A stretch of DNA of 26,221 bases from Trachelipus rathkii (Eukaryota; Arthropoda; Malacostraca; Isopoda; Trachelipodidae). The DNA lies in NCBI GenBank assembly GCA_015478945.1, contig JABUQX010060083.1, positions 12,501-38,721 on the forward strand. Reading direction: 5' to 3'. The notes beneath the pieces are model-generated. The model saw nothing but the letters and a program-made list of their open reading frames with translations, was not told the DNA's origin and ran no database searches. Shown here in pieces: positions 1 to 7,260 of this stretch; position 1 is the stretch's first letter; each line of letters opens with the position of its first letter. The position numbers were made by a program, and so were the translations under genes.

Positions 1-115
1 GCCAGCCTAAACATGAGTGTAAGAAAATTAAAACAAAACTTTTCGTGAACTCATATGTATCCTTAAAAAAATATTTTCTCTAAATTGAATGGCAGGTTTT
101 TTAAATTTGATAATT

Positions 116-778
116 TCAGCAGAGTAAAAGTACGAGAGTCAAAATTGTTAAAGTCTTAAAAATAAAATTATTTATATGCTGTATGGCGTGTAATGGGGTC
201 TTTCGCGCTAGGATATAGAAGTCCTCTAATTTTTTTCTGCTAAAAGATATATATAGTGGAAATGTTCCTATGTGGTACACTGTGAAGGTTCCGTGGCTTT
301 TGATTTCAAGATAGCTATAGGAACATTCGGACGAGAAATTAGTAGTTATAGTTAAGACAAAAGCGATAGCAAGCATGTTTGTCATCAATGGATGTAAAAG
401 TTGTGATTGAGGGCAAACTGCTGTTTTTCTCAGTTTACGGACAATTAACGTGAACCGAATTTTCGCACATAAGTATATTTTCGCTGACCAAAATTAACGA
501 AAAGGTAATTATTTGGTGTATTATACCATTATTCGAACGGACGTTTCATTGAAAGGAATGAATGTTGGGAACGGAATTAACTTGTATGAAATAAATTTCT
601 CATTTGAAATGAATGGAATTAATGTAATTAATTCAAATGGATTAGTGATATGGTCCATGAGTATGTCAAAAATGAATGATATGTTGTCGCTTCTAATGGT
701 ATGATAGGATGTAAATTTGTGGTTTGTGTCATTTCTAGTATATATGTAACAAAAAGATGGGTGAATAAAGTTGATCAT
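116..778 (-). pseudogene. env: Env C-terminal ectodomain remnant, three in-frame stops
   Basis: Seen: one minus-strand frame runs from 778 to 116, interrupted only by TAA codons at 521-523, 509-511 and 494-496. Its first part overlaps the end of the upstream Env fragment at 735-778 in a shifted frame, so a single indel there separates the two pieces. It contains a segment rich in Pro, Ile and Phe (about 521-600), then Cys-containing stretches (TAVCPQ near 420, SSEC near 325), and ends in a short hydrophobic run before the stop at 116. Known: F-like Envs carry conserved Cys pairs downstream of the long helical region and a C-terminal membrane anchor. Inference: this is the remaining ectodomain. 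The hydrophobic end could be an anchor remnant, but it is short and the true C terminus may be off-window. Confidence 0.5.
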
Positions 779-1241
779 TAGTTATCTTTGTTTTAGCTAA
801 TTGTAATGAAGTGATAACTAATTGATGTAACATTGTAATACTATTGACTGAATGTTCAACTAATGTAAGTAATGATTTGATACTACCTAGCTGATTGAGT
901 ATGTGGTTGGTTGCTAGTGATTTGTGTTGAAATGCAATTAATTTTTGTAGGTTAAATTGAAATTCTGATAATGTTTGGGTATTTGACTTTAATTGTTCTT
1001 TCAATTCAATAACTAATAAATTTGAAGTACTCGCAAAGTTACCTAATATATTTATCTTTTTTCTCAAAAATTTAATTTGTTTATCAGTCGCGGTACCAAA
1101 TAAAATATTAAGTATATCTCCTCCCAATTCGAAAGCAGCTCTTTTGAATCTTGTTTGTGAGTGAACCCATGGCAAGCTTTTAATTTCAGCTAATTTAAGG
1201 GATATTACTTTAATTCTAATTTTAATGAAGTTGAATGATAT
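735..1241 (-). pseudogene. env: Env fusion-subunit fragment (errantivirus/baculovirus F-like)
   Basis: Seen: a minus-strand frame open from just after a stop at 1242-1244 to the stop at 735-737. It carries a furin-type site RFKR (1140-1151), directly followed by LGGDILNILFGTATD and then about 100 residues of heptad-like Leu/Ile-rich helix without Pro. Known: baculovirus F proteins and errantivirus Env proteins are cleaved at RxxR, and the new N terminus has a conserved 'G..L..LFGT.D' segment before a long coiled coil used in membrane fusion. Inference: this is the start of the transmembrane/fusion subunit. The upstream receptor-binding half has lost its frame and the downstream part continues in another frame (116-778), so the gene is broken. 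There is no ATG choice to make because the fragment is internal. Confidence 0.72.
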
Positions 1242-1244
1242 TTA

Positions 1245-2304
1245 TCGTGTTCTTTGATTTTAATAGAAATATAATAAAATTATCATTAATAACGCCCGGT
1301 TAAATATCTATCTTTTAAAGTATCTACCATTTTGATGGTTCTATAGAATAGTGGTTTTAATTTCCTGATGGCATTCTAAAGATAGCAATCAAAGTCAGAT
1401 ATCCTTTCGATAAACATTTACTTCAACGGCAGTGATACCAAATGATACCGTGGCCATACTCTTGTTTCTTCATTAAGGTTAGTGGAGATGGTAGGACTGC
1501 AGGTAAAAGAAGTAACGCAAAAACTGGGAATGAACATTTTCATGTTTCAACCTTGGTAAAGTCTATTACTTCGATTAATTATACATGACGTTTCGTCCTT
1601 ATTAAAAGTAACATTTAAAAATTTAGGATATAGAGTGTAGTTAGATTCGGATTAAAAAATAAATTCTGATTATACTAGAGTCTACGTTAAATTTTAAAAA
1701 ATTAAATTGAATTCAGTTTGATATGTTTCTGATAATACGTTAATTAATGAAATCCAATAATTAAAATAAAATGAACTTCCTAAAATGAAATCGAGATTAT
1801 TGGTTGTAGGATTTTTAAACTTCAGTTAAGAAATGTTTATAGCATTCTGATTTCAGACACTTGGTAAAATTGAAATAACAGAAGCTTATGATTATGATTC
1901 TGATAATTGTAGCATTCTGATTATCATGAAAATTAAAATTCGTAAAATTAAAAGGATTATATAAAACATGAAGCTATTAATATTAATAAAAGCTGATTAT
2001 GGCATAAAGAAAATTTAATTAAAAAATAATAAACAAGCTAATTTGATAGCATAGGGCTAATTCTGAATTAAAAATAAAATTCTTAATATTAATATAAGCC
2101 AGCTGATTATATTTTTATTATTCTAATACTAAAACGAAATTTTTCGATCATTCTTACTTTTGTTTTTCTTTGTTAAAATAAAAGAAATAATAATAAAACA
2201 TGTTTTACTAATAAAACCAATAAATAGTATATAAACGGTTGTTATTAATAAGAAACGTAAATTAAAAAATTTTTCCTATTTTTTTTTTTATGGGTTTTTC
2301 AGTT
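1245..2304 (-). other. Probable Env N-terminal (surface subunit) remnant, unreadable
   Basis: This AT-rich stretch lies between the candidate splice acceptor and the Env cleavage site. Its length of about 1.05 kb would suit the surface half of an F-like Env. I see no open frame of useful length and no recognisable motif, with stops in all frames. The assignment rests only on position between the pol end and the cleavage site. Confidence 0.3.
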
Positions 2305-2321
2305 TCAAAAGAAAAGACCTG

Positions 2322-2345
2322 ACCCCTGGGGGCAAAAAAAAATTA
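2322..2345 (-). promoter_or_regulatory. Candidate splice acceptor for subgenomic env RNA
   Basis: On the minus strand a run of T is followed by GCCCCCAG and then GGGTC; the AG occupies 2327-2326. This has the shape of a 3' splice site (polypyrimidine, then CAG|G). Errantivirus env is expressed from a spliced RNA with an acceptor between pol and env, and the position here fits. Seen: the motif. Inference: the function. AT-rich DNA produces such motifs by chance. Confidence 0.3.
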
Positions 2346-2514
2346 TCGCGAATTCGTTACGGACATAAATAAAAATATAAAATATGGAATCTTTGTTTAA
2401 ACCCAGACTTAAAAATAAAAAGGGTAAAAATGTGTATATTTTGTGTATTGTAATAGAAAATATAAAACTTAAAACCTTCCTATATAACAATTACAAATAA
2501 AATAAAATAAAATC

Positions 2515-2520
2515 TTTATT
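2515..2520 (-). terminator. AATAAA hexamer downstream of Pol tail
   Basis: An AATAAA on the minus strand sits about 40 bp past the hairpin at 2560-2592 and about 80 bp past the Pol tail stop. It is next to an (AAAAT)n-like run at 2496-2512. It could be a polyadenylation signal, but this hexamer is common in such AT-rich sequence. Confidence 0.2.
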
Positions 2521-2559
2521 TACAAAATTTTATAGATTTTCCAAGAGATTTTAACTCTT

Positions 2560-2592
2560 AGGAGGCAAATAGTAAAAGTCTATTTGCCTCCT
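2560..2592 (-). repeat. Perfect 13-bp inverted repeat at pol/env junction
   Basis: Arms AGGAGGCAAATAG (2560-2572) and CTATTTGCCTCCT (2580-2592) are exact reverse complements with a 7-nt spacer. In minus-strand sense the hairpin begins 5 nt after the stop of the acidic Pol tail (2598-2600). Perfect arms inside an otherwise decayed element suggest either recent origin or constraint. Function is unknown: an RNA stem-loop, a recombination scar or an inserted short palindrome are all possible. Confidence 0.75.
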
Positions 2593-2597
2593 TCTAG

Positions 2598-2831
2598 TCA
2601 TTCTAATGCAAAACAACTGAGGTTTTCTTGTAATTCTGTTTCAGACGACTCTTTTGTTGCTTTTTCCGTTCTTGGTGGAGATTGAAGAAGATTCATGTCG
2701 TCTTTGTCTTGTTTGGCTTCTTGTAACCCTCGGTTCCACATCCCCCGGACCTCTGAATTGCTGGTGAGGTCTACATAAGATGGATCTCTTTCTATCATCT
2801 CTTGGTTGCCTTCAGATGTTGATAAATCCAT
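2598..2831 (-). pseudogene. pol: Acidic Pol C-terminal tail, distal part
   Basis: Seen: a minus-strand frame of about 77 codons ending at 2598-2600, rich in Glu, Asp, Ser, Thr and Gln with no hydrophobic core (for example 'EKATKESSETELQ'). It continues the acidic character of the preceding fragment (2812-3072) in a shifted frame, the two overlapping at about 2812-2831. Known: integrases of env-bearing gypsy elements often end in poorly conserved hydrophilic tails. Inference: this is the last part of Pol, frameshifted. It could instead be an unrelated chance ORF, but its place directly after the integrase and before env argues for Pol. Confidence 0.45.
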
Positions 2832-3072
2832 AAAATCTTCTGGAGGTGCTTACCTCATCATCTTTGGGAAGTGCTTCAGAACTTGGCACATTTTCCCCAA
2901 CAGTTCCATCTGTAAGTGGTGTTACCAAAGCATCCTCTTGTACTTCTGGAATGACAGGTTGTTCCTCTTGTTCAGAACTATCTGAAATATATGAATCTTC
3001 TTGTCTGATTGGTGATAGAGACGGTCTATATCCTCTTACTTGATTTCTTGTTTGTGGAGTAGATTCATCAAT
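2812..3072 (-). pseudogene. pol: Acidic Pol C-terminal tail, proximal part
   Basis: Seen: open on the minus strand from after a TAG at 3073-3075 to a TGA at 2812-2814, about 86 codons. It has clusters of Ser, Asp and Glu ('SDSSEQEEQ') and Pro/Val-rich spacers typical of disordered tails. The antisense + strand is also open here (2846-3043), giving a Ser/Cys-rich shadow frame that I do not accept as a gene. Inference: proximal half of the tail following the integrase C-terminal domain, joined to the 2598-2831 piece through one frameshift. Confidence 0.45.
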
Positions 3073-3399
3073 CTACTTCCTGAGAAAGTATCAGGTATTG
3101 CTTTGGTTTACAAGAAGTTCTGTGTTTCTTCTCCACACAGGTTCTGTTGGTTCTTGTGTGAATCCTCTGGTAGACATATTTTGTTCATCATATAAAATTG
3201 GGGAATCTCACGTAAGAAGTGGGTTGGAGATCTTGTCATCTACCTTGTCGATCTAGCTTCTTCAGGTTCCATACTTGTTTCTTTTGTATTTTGTATTTTG
3301 TTTTTTATCTGTTATATCTTTTGGGGATCCCAATGTTTCTTGAATTGCTGTTCTCGGATTCCAAATCTCATCGTTATCAAAATGAAAAATGTGATTCTG
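3073..3399 (-). other. Interrupted Pol spacer between integrase and acidic tail
   Basis: No frame is open for long here on the minus strand. Short pieces read as basic or polar residues without a motif I can name. By position it links the integrase C-terminal domain to the acidic tail. Confidence 0.3.
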
Positions 3400-3726
3400 T
3401 AATCTTTTCTACTGAATTATCTTTACATTATCCCGGTGAACCCGGAAATAATTGCGTTGAATTTAAACAAGAAAGCATAAGCTTATTTGGCTCCTTTTTT
3501 TGATTTACAATAAAAGGACCCTTCGAATCTTTTGTTCAATTTAGAACTTTGTGAGGTTTTCTTTTACAGCATTTACAAAAACAAATCGCCCAATTTCATT
3601 CTCTTGTGTGGCATGTTTTGTGTTTGCTGTTCCATAGTCTTTAATTGTTTCCTTTCTAGATTCTTTCTCTAAGCTAAGTCTGCTTAAATTGCTTCCATTC
3701 TTTCCACTACGTGACATCTCCCACAT
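3400..3726 (-). pseudogene. pol: Integrase C-terminal domain remnant
   Basis: Seen: a minus-strand frame open from 3726 to 3541, basic and Ser-rich at first, then 'ENEIGRFVFVNAVKENLTKF' at its end. A 'KGPFIVNQKK' segment follows in a different frame at about 3490-3520. Known: retroviral and gypsy integrases end in an SH3-like domain in which a 'GD.V.v....' strand is followed by 'GP(Y/F).V'. Inference: the two segments are successive strands of this domain, separated by a frameshift. Further down to about 3080 the minus strand is interrupted repeatedly and I cannot assign it. The + strand open frame across 3219-3503 is a shadow. Confidence 0.5.
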
Positions 3727-3939
3727 CTGATATTGATTTTTCTATTTTCCCGATTTTTATTTGTAAATGAGAGACATAGTCAGGAATCTCGTAGGGAAGT
3801 CTCTTTATATATCCATGCAAGGACAAAATGTGGAGCTTGATCCAATGGATCTACTTTAAATACGATGTATTAATTGCTATTTTGAGCAAAAGATAAGTAC
3901 TTTGACCAAACAAACTTGAATTATCCTTTACGAAATGAC

Positions 3940-4300
3940 GGAGAAATTTTCAATATCTGCATTCATTCTTTCTACTACACCATTTGACAAAGATGATGTT
4001 CTTCAATAATATTAACTTTTTTTATCCTCCAAGCTCTACATAGCTCTTTTTTGGAGAGGCCAGCCTGAATAACTTCTGGGGCATTGTCCGAGGCTAAAAT
4101 TTCTTGGCTCGAATGCCGACATATTACCTCTTTCTTGTAAGCTTGGCCAAATTCTTTGGCTCGATCTTGTCTTACATGTCGACTAATTCAACAGTATCGA
4201 GTCAAAACTATCTTGAAGAACGAGAATGTGTTTGGCTCTGAAATTGAACCATGTGGGAAGCTTTCCTATGCTATCTCACGTGTACTGCTAAAAAATGGAG
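3940..4300 (-). pseudogene. pol: Integrase catalytic core (DDE) remnant
   Basis: Seen: 'SDNAPE' encoded at 4071-4091 (Asp codon 4086-4088) and 'SNGVVERMN' ending near 3961 (Glu codon 3970-3972), in different frames. The two acidic codons are 113 nt apart, close to the 35-residue spacing of the D,D35E triad plus small insertions. A 'VLQDSFDS'-like segment around 4170-4200 may belong to the strand bearing the first Asp, but that Asp is not securely placed. Known: these residues bind the metal ions for 3' processing and strand transfer. Broken by at least two frame changes. The motif pair is strong evidence of integrase; function is lost. Confidence 0.7.
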
Positions 4301-4763
4301 TATAAGGAAGGCCTCTGTTGATTTTCTGCTTTGAAGGTCTAGGACTTTAACCTTAAGCACAAACAAGACGACGCACTGAGTATACAGTAACTCCTTTACT
4401 AACTTACGTTAAATGAGGAAAAACGTATCTCTCCCTAACTCGTTTTTCAGTCCTTTGCTGTCCTCCATGCCCACTTCCAAGTGAAGAATGTGCACTGAAT
4501 CTATGCACTGAGTAGATCATGCTACCTGGTACCTGTATTACATAAGGTTCTTTTCGGGCTTGCATAGTACACACTTTCCTTTATGACAAATATGTGGGAT
4601 AAGTGTTTTAGGGTTTTCCTAGCCCACTAACTATTCTTTTAATCTGGGCAATTCTCTTGTTTCCCTATTGAAAGTTTCTTTCGTTAAAATAAAATTTTTC
4701 TTGTAAGATTGGTTTCTTTTCTCGTTTGAAAACTTTAAATTCCGAAGAGTTGCAACGTCCTAC
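4301..4763 (-). other. Integrase N-terminal/zinc-finger region, decayed
   Basis: This lies between RNase H and the integrase core, where the HHCC zinc-binding domain should be. Scattered His and Cys codons occur (for example around 4470-4510), but I could not place a full HHCC pattern in one frame. Assignment is positional. Confidence 0.35.
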
Positions 4764-5110
4764 TCAAATAATCAGGCGGTATGTTAGTTTTCCCGTCTTA
4801 TACTTTATAGTTGGCGAAAAACTGTTTACAAACAAATTCCAACGGGCTAAGCGTCCCGTTTGTTGTTTGTTGCGAAATATAAAGCAAAGAGGTTGATTAT
4901 CAGTTAATATGGTGATGGGGATAATCCAAACACCGTGATTTTTAAACTTCTGTAGTGAAAAGACAACAGCCAAACATTCCTTTTCTATAATATATAGTTG
5001 AGTTCACACTGCCTCTTAACACTCTTGACACAAAAGACAACGGTTTTTCCTTGCCGTCATCTGACATCTGGTAAGAACGCCTCCTATTCCATAGTCACAG
5101 AGGCGTTCTG
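4764..5110 (-). pseudogene. pol: Ty3/gypsy RNase H remnant
   Basis: Seen: the minus-strand frame 4973-4764 reads 'AVVFSLQKF' and later 'TDNQPLCFIF' (Asp codon 4899-4901), then 'GRLARW' and 'IKYKTGK'. Upstream, at 4980-5110, split frames give 'IEKECLAVV' and a 'DGKEKP'-like piece preceded by a degraded 'GIGGVL'. Known: gypsy RNase H has the order GAVL, K.LS, E(K/R)E.LAV, TDH.PL, GRLARW, Y..G..N..AD; the enzyme removes the RNA strand during cDNA synthesis. Here TDH is TDN, and the final N..AD stretch is followed by a stop ('GKLTYRLII'). The domain is recognisable but frameshifted in its first half. Confidence 0.75.
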
Positions 5111-6010
5111 TACCTATACAAAAATGGCTTGGGAATAATCTGGATAAAGTTAATCTGAGGTGAACCACCCAATCTTCTCCTTTAAGATTCCAAATGCTCT
5201 GTTTGGTGTTCTACCCTTCCATTCACTAACATCCTTTTTATTAAGTTGATATATGGGTTTGCAAATTAGTGCAAAGTCACTAATTAACAAAGCGAAAATA
5301 CGAGAAACATCCTAATAAAGATTGTGTTTCCTTTACACTTGCTGGAGGGACGAAACCTTCATCTGATTCTATTCTTCGCTGGATCGGGAATTCCGTCTCT
5401 TCCTACTTTTATAATCCTACAGTACAGAAACTGAAGTTTAGAAAATGACATTGGTCATATTAACTCTCAATTTGTTATCTCTAAATGCAGTAAAAACTTT
5501 CTTTAAGTTTTCAAAATTTTCTGCCTTATTTTTACCCATGATTAAGACATCATCTAGATACACTTGGGCAATAGGTCCTAATAAATGGTTCAACGCGACT
5601 TGCATTGTCCTAGGCATAGGTACTTGGGGCATTTCGGTGCCCAAATAATAATCTGGTTGGGCAGAATAATTCTTTTACGGAAAGCCATTAATTTCTGTGT
5701 TCCCTCCTCGACTTCGAGGGAATGGTAAGCATCTATCAAGTCACAGCTAGTAAAAATTGTACTACCTCTAGGGACGAAAATATCTCGTCAATCGAGGCAA
5801 ATGGGTACATCATCTGGCGACGCTGAAAGGAGTTTTAAATACCGAAGTCTATACAGACTCTTGGGTTTGTTAAGATGTTCTTGTTTGCCACCACCCGTAG
5901 AGGTGAACTATGTGGCGAATAGAAAGCTTTGATATATCCTTTCTTTAAAGCTGCATCTGTAAAATTTTATGTAATTACTGGTGAGACGATACTTGTTTCT
6001 GGCAAAATGA
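5111..6010 (-). pseudogene. pol: Ty3/gypsy reverse transcriptase remnant
   Basis: Seen: in minus-strand order, 'SPHSSPLRVVANKN' (about 5885-5930), 'SIDEIFSSL' (about 5780-5800), 'DLIDAYHSLEVEEG' (motif A, about 5700-5745, in another frame), then the open frame 5644-5438 carrying a mutated 'GL.NAP..FQ' region and 'VYLDDVLIMG' (YLDD at 5549-5560), followed by the 'HL..LKKVF..FR...L' helix typical of gypsy RT. Known: this polymerase copies the element RNA; the motif A Asp and the YLDD Asp pair bind the catalytic metals. The thumb region (5111-5437) is present only as interrupted frames. At least three frame changes make it inactive. Confidence 0.8.
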
Positions 6011-6601
6011 TTTTGGAGCAATGCTGGAGTAAGGTTCTATTCAAACTTCTGTATTACGACACAAGGTGACTGCAATCATCGTCCAAAAGCAATAACGTCC
6101 TTGTCATTCCTTAACAAATTAAAAGTTCTCTAATACATTCTTCTGTAAAATAGAAACATCTGCTTCTTCTTTACTCAAATTATCTTGTAATAATTTCTCT
6201 GTATGCATTCTTCAACTGGTTAATCTGATAAATTTTCTGAAGAACAGGTTACTATACAAGTAGATCCTTTCTGCTTATTCTCTGTAGCAATAGCAGTTTT
6301 ATAAAAATATTTTTCAATAATTTCTAAAAAAGATAGGATGACACTCCCTATATATTTTATTTTCTTCTATAAAAAGGCTTGTCCTTAGATTAAATAACTC
6401 AAAATGACTTCATTGTTTCTTACTGGGCATACAGAGTTTGCAAAATATTATGGCCCTAAGGAAAAAGCAAGGTGTTTATCTAAGAAACCACCTTCTTTTC
6501 CAGTTTCAAATTTCTTACACTCTCAGTCTGACTTTCAAGTAACCATAAGATTGAGCAGGTGCCAATGTTTCTTCTATTAATAGCAAATTGAACTTCATTC
6601 T
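6011..6601 (-). other. Decayed protease-to-RT spacer
   Basis: No frame stays open. Position within Pol suggests the poorly conserved segment before the RT fingers. Nothing else is recognisable. Confidence 0.3.
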
Positions 6602-7090
6602 TCATTCTGCTATGAAAGGTCCTTCCTTTACCGGAGGAAGTTGTGCATTTTCTTTGTTCTCTTGATGAACAATATTATCCTTATTTATTTCTACCTTTGT
6701 AGGCTTTTCCAATGAGCCTTTGTTAATTATTGTCTTTGTAGGCTTCTCCAATGAGCCTCTCTTAATTACTGGTTTACAATTATCACTGTAATTGTTTAAT
6801 TTAAATTTGTCATTTATATTAGAATTATTATTTATATCTTTCTTAGTTATCTTTTCCTCTTGATTCATGAGAAAATAACTTCCTAACCTGGCAAAGATTT
6901 TAACTTTAATTTCGTTATCCTCTTCTTTAAGATTTAATTGCGATGAAGAAAGGTCTATTGTTATAGGTAGATTAGCTAAAATACTTGTACCTAATAGAAT
7001 TCCATTCCAAGCTCCAGTGCTTCCAGTCTTACACACTAAAAAAGGTAACTGGGTAATACTGTTTGGTGTAGTCCTTAAAAGTAGATTCAA
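6602..7090 (-). pseudogene. pol: Protease C-terminal half plus hydrophilic linker, 162-codon open frame
   Basis: Seen: the longest intact stretch of the element, open from 7090 to 6602. Its first 70 residues include 'GILLGTSILANLPITIDL', which matches the second conserved block of retroviral-type aspartic proteases (usually 'GILG.DFL....IDL'). Residues 80-162 are Lys/Asn/Glu-rich with a 13-residue repeat 'GSLEKPTK' occurring twice. The frame opens with TTG rather than ATG and is internal to Pol, so it is a fragment and not a separate gene. Known: the protease cleaves Gag-Pol. Inference: the C-terminal half of the protease followed by a flexible linker towards RT. It is unusual for this element in keeping 489 bp free of stops. 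Confidence 0.65.
6695..6768 (-). repeat. 39-bp tandem duplication inside Pol linker
   Basis: Two copies of a 35-bp core (6695-6729 and 6734-6768), offset by 39 bp and differing at only a few positions. The offset is 13 codons, so the duplication keeps the frame and produces the two 'GSLEKPTK' copies in the 6602-7090 frame. Confidence 0.8.
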
Positions 7091-7260
7091 CTTCTCCTAT
7101 AAGAGATCATCTGAGTTCCAATCCCTTGAACTATAATACTAGCTTCTTTAAAAGACAGTTTGAATCTTCCTTCTCTTTCTATTCCTTTAATCTATCCACG
7201 ATATCAAACAGGTTGGTGGCTCCCCAAATCTAGTAAGCTAGTGAACTTCATACCTCGTTC
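7091..7260 (-). pseudogene. pol: Aspartic protease N-terminal half with altered D-L-G active site
   Basis: Seen: minus-strand codons at 7222-7236 read 'LLDLG' (Asp codon 7228-7230), with 'ATNLFDIV' continuing in a +1-shifted frame. About 25 codons on comes 'SFKEASIIVQGIGTQ' (about 7115-7160), and the rest of the domain is in the 6602-7090 frame. Known: retropepsins need D-(T/S)-G, followed by A.....I, and a flap. Here the middle residue is Leu, so the active site is altered as well as frameshifted. Placement directly ahead of the GILLGT block supports the call. Confidence 0.55.

Noticed and set aside
513..704. 63-codon + strand frame rich in Asn and Met
   Set aside because: Antisense to the Env remnant at 521-778.
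2305..2490. 61-codon minus frame, Phe/Ile-rich, considered as an Env signal peptide
   Set aside because: It lies mostly in AT-rich spacer, has hydrophobic residues throughout and no cleavage-site pattern, and precedes a stretch full of stops.
2846..3043. Ser/Cys-rich + strand frame
   Set aside because: It is antisense to the acidic Pol tail, and shadow frames of Glu/Asp/Ser-rich coding typically look like this.
5445..5648. 67-codon + strand frame
   Set aside because: Exact antisense of the RT frame carrying YLDD; the RT motif identifies the real strand.
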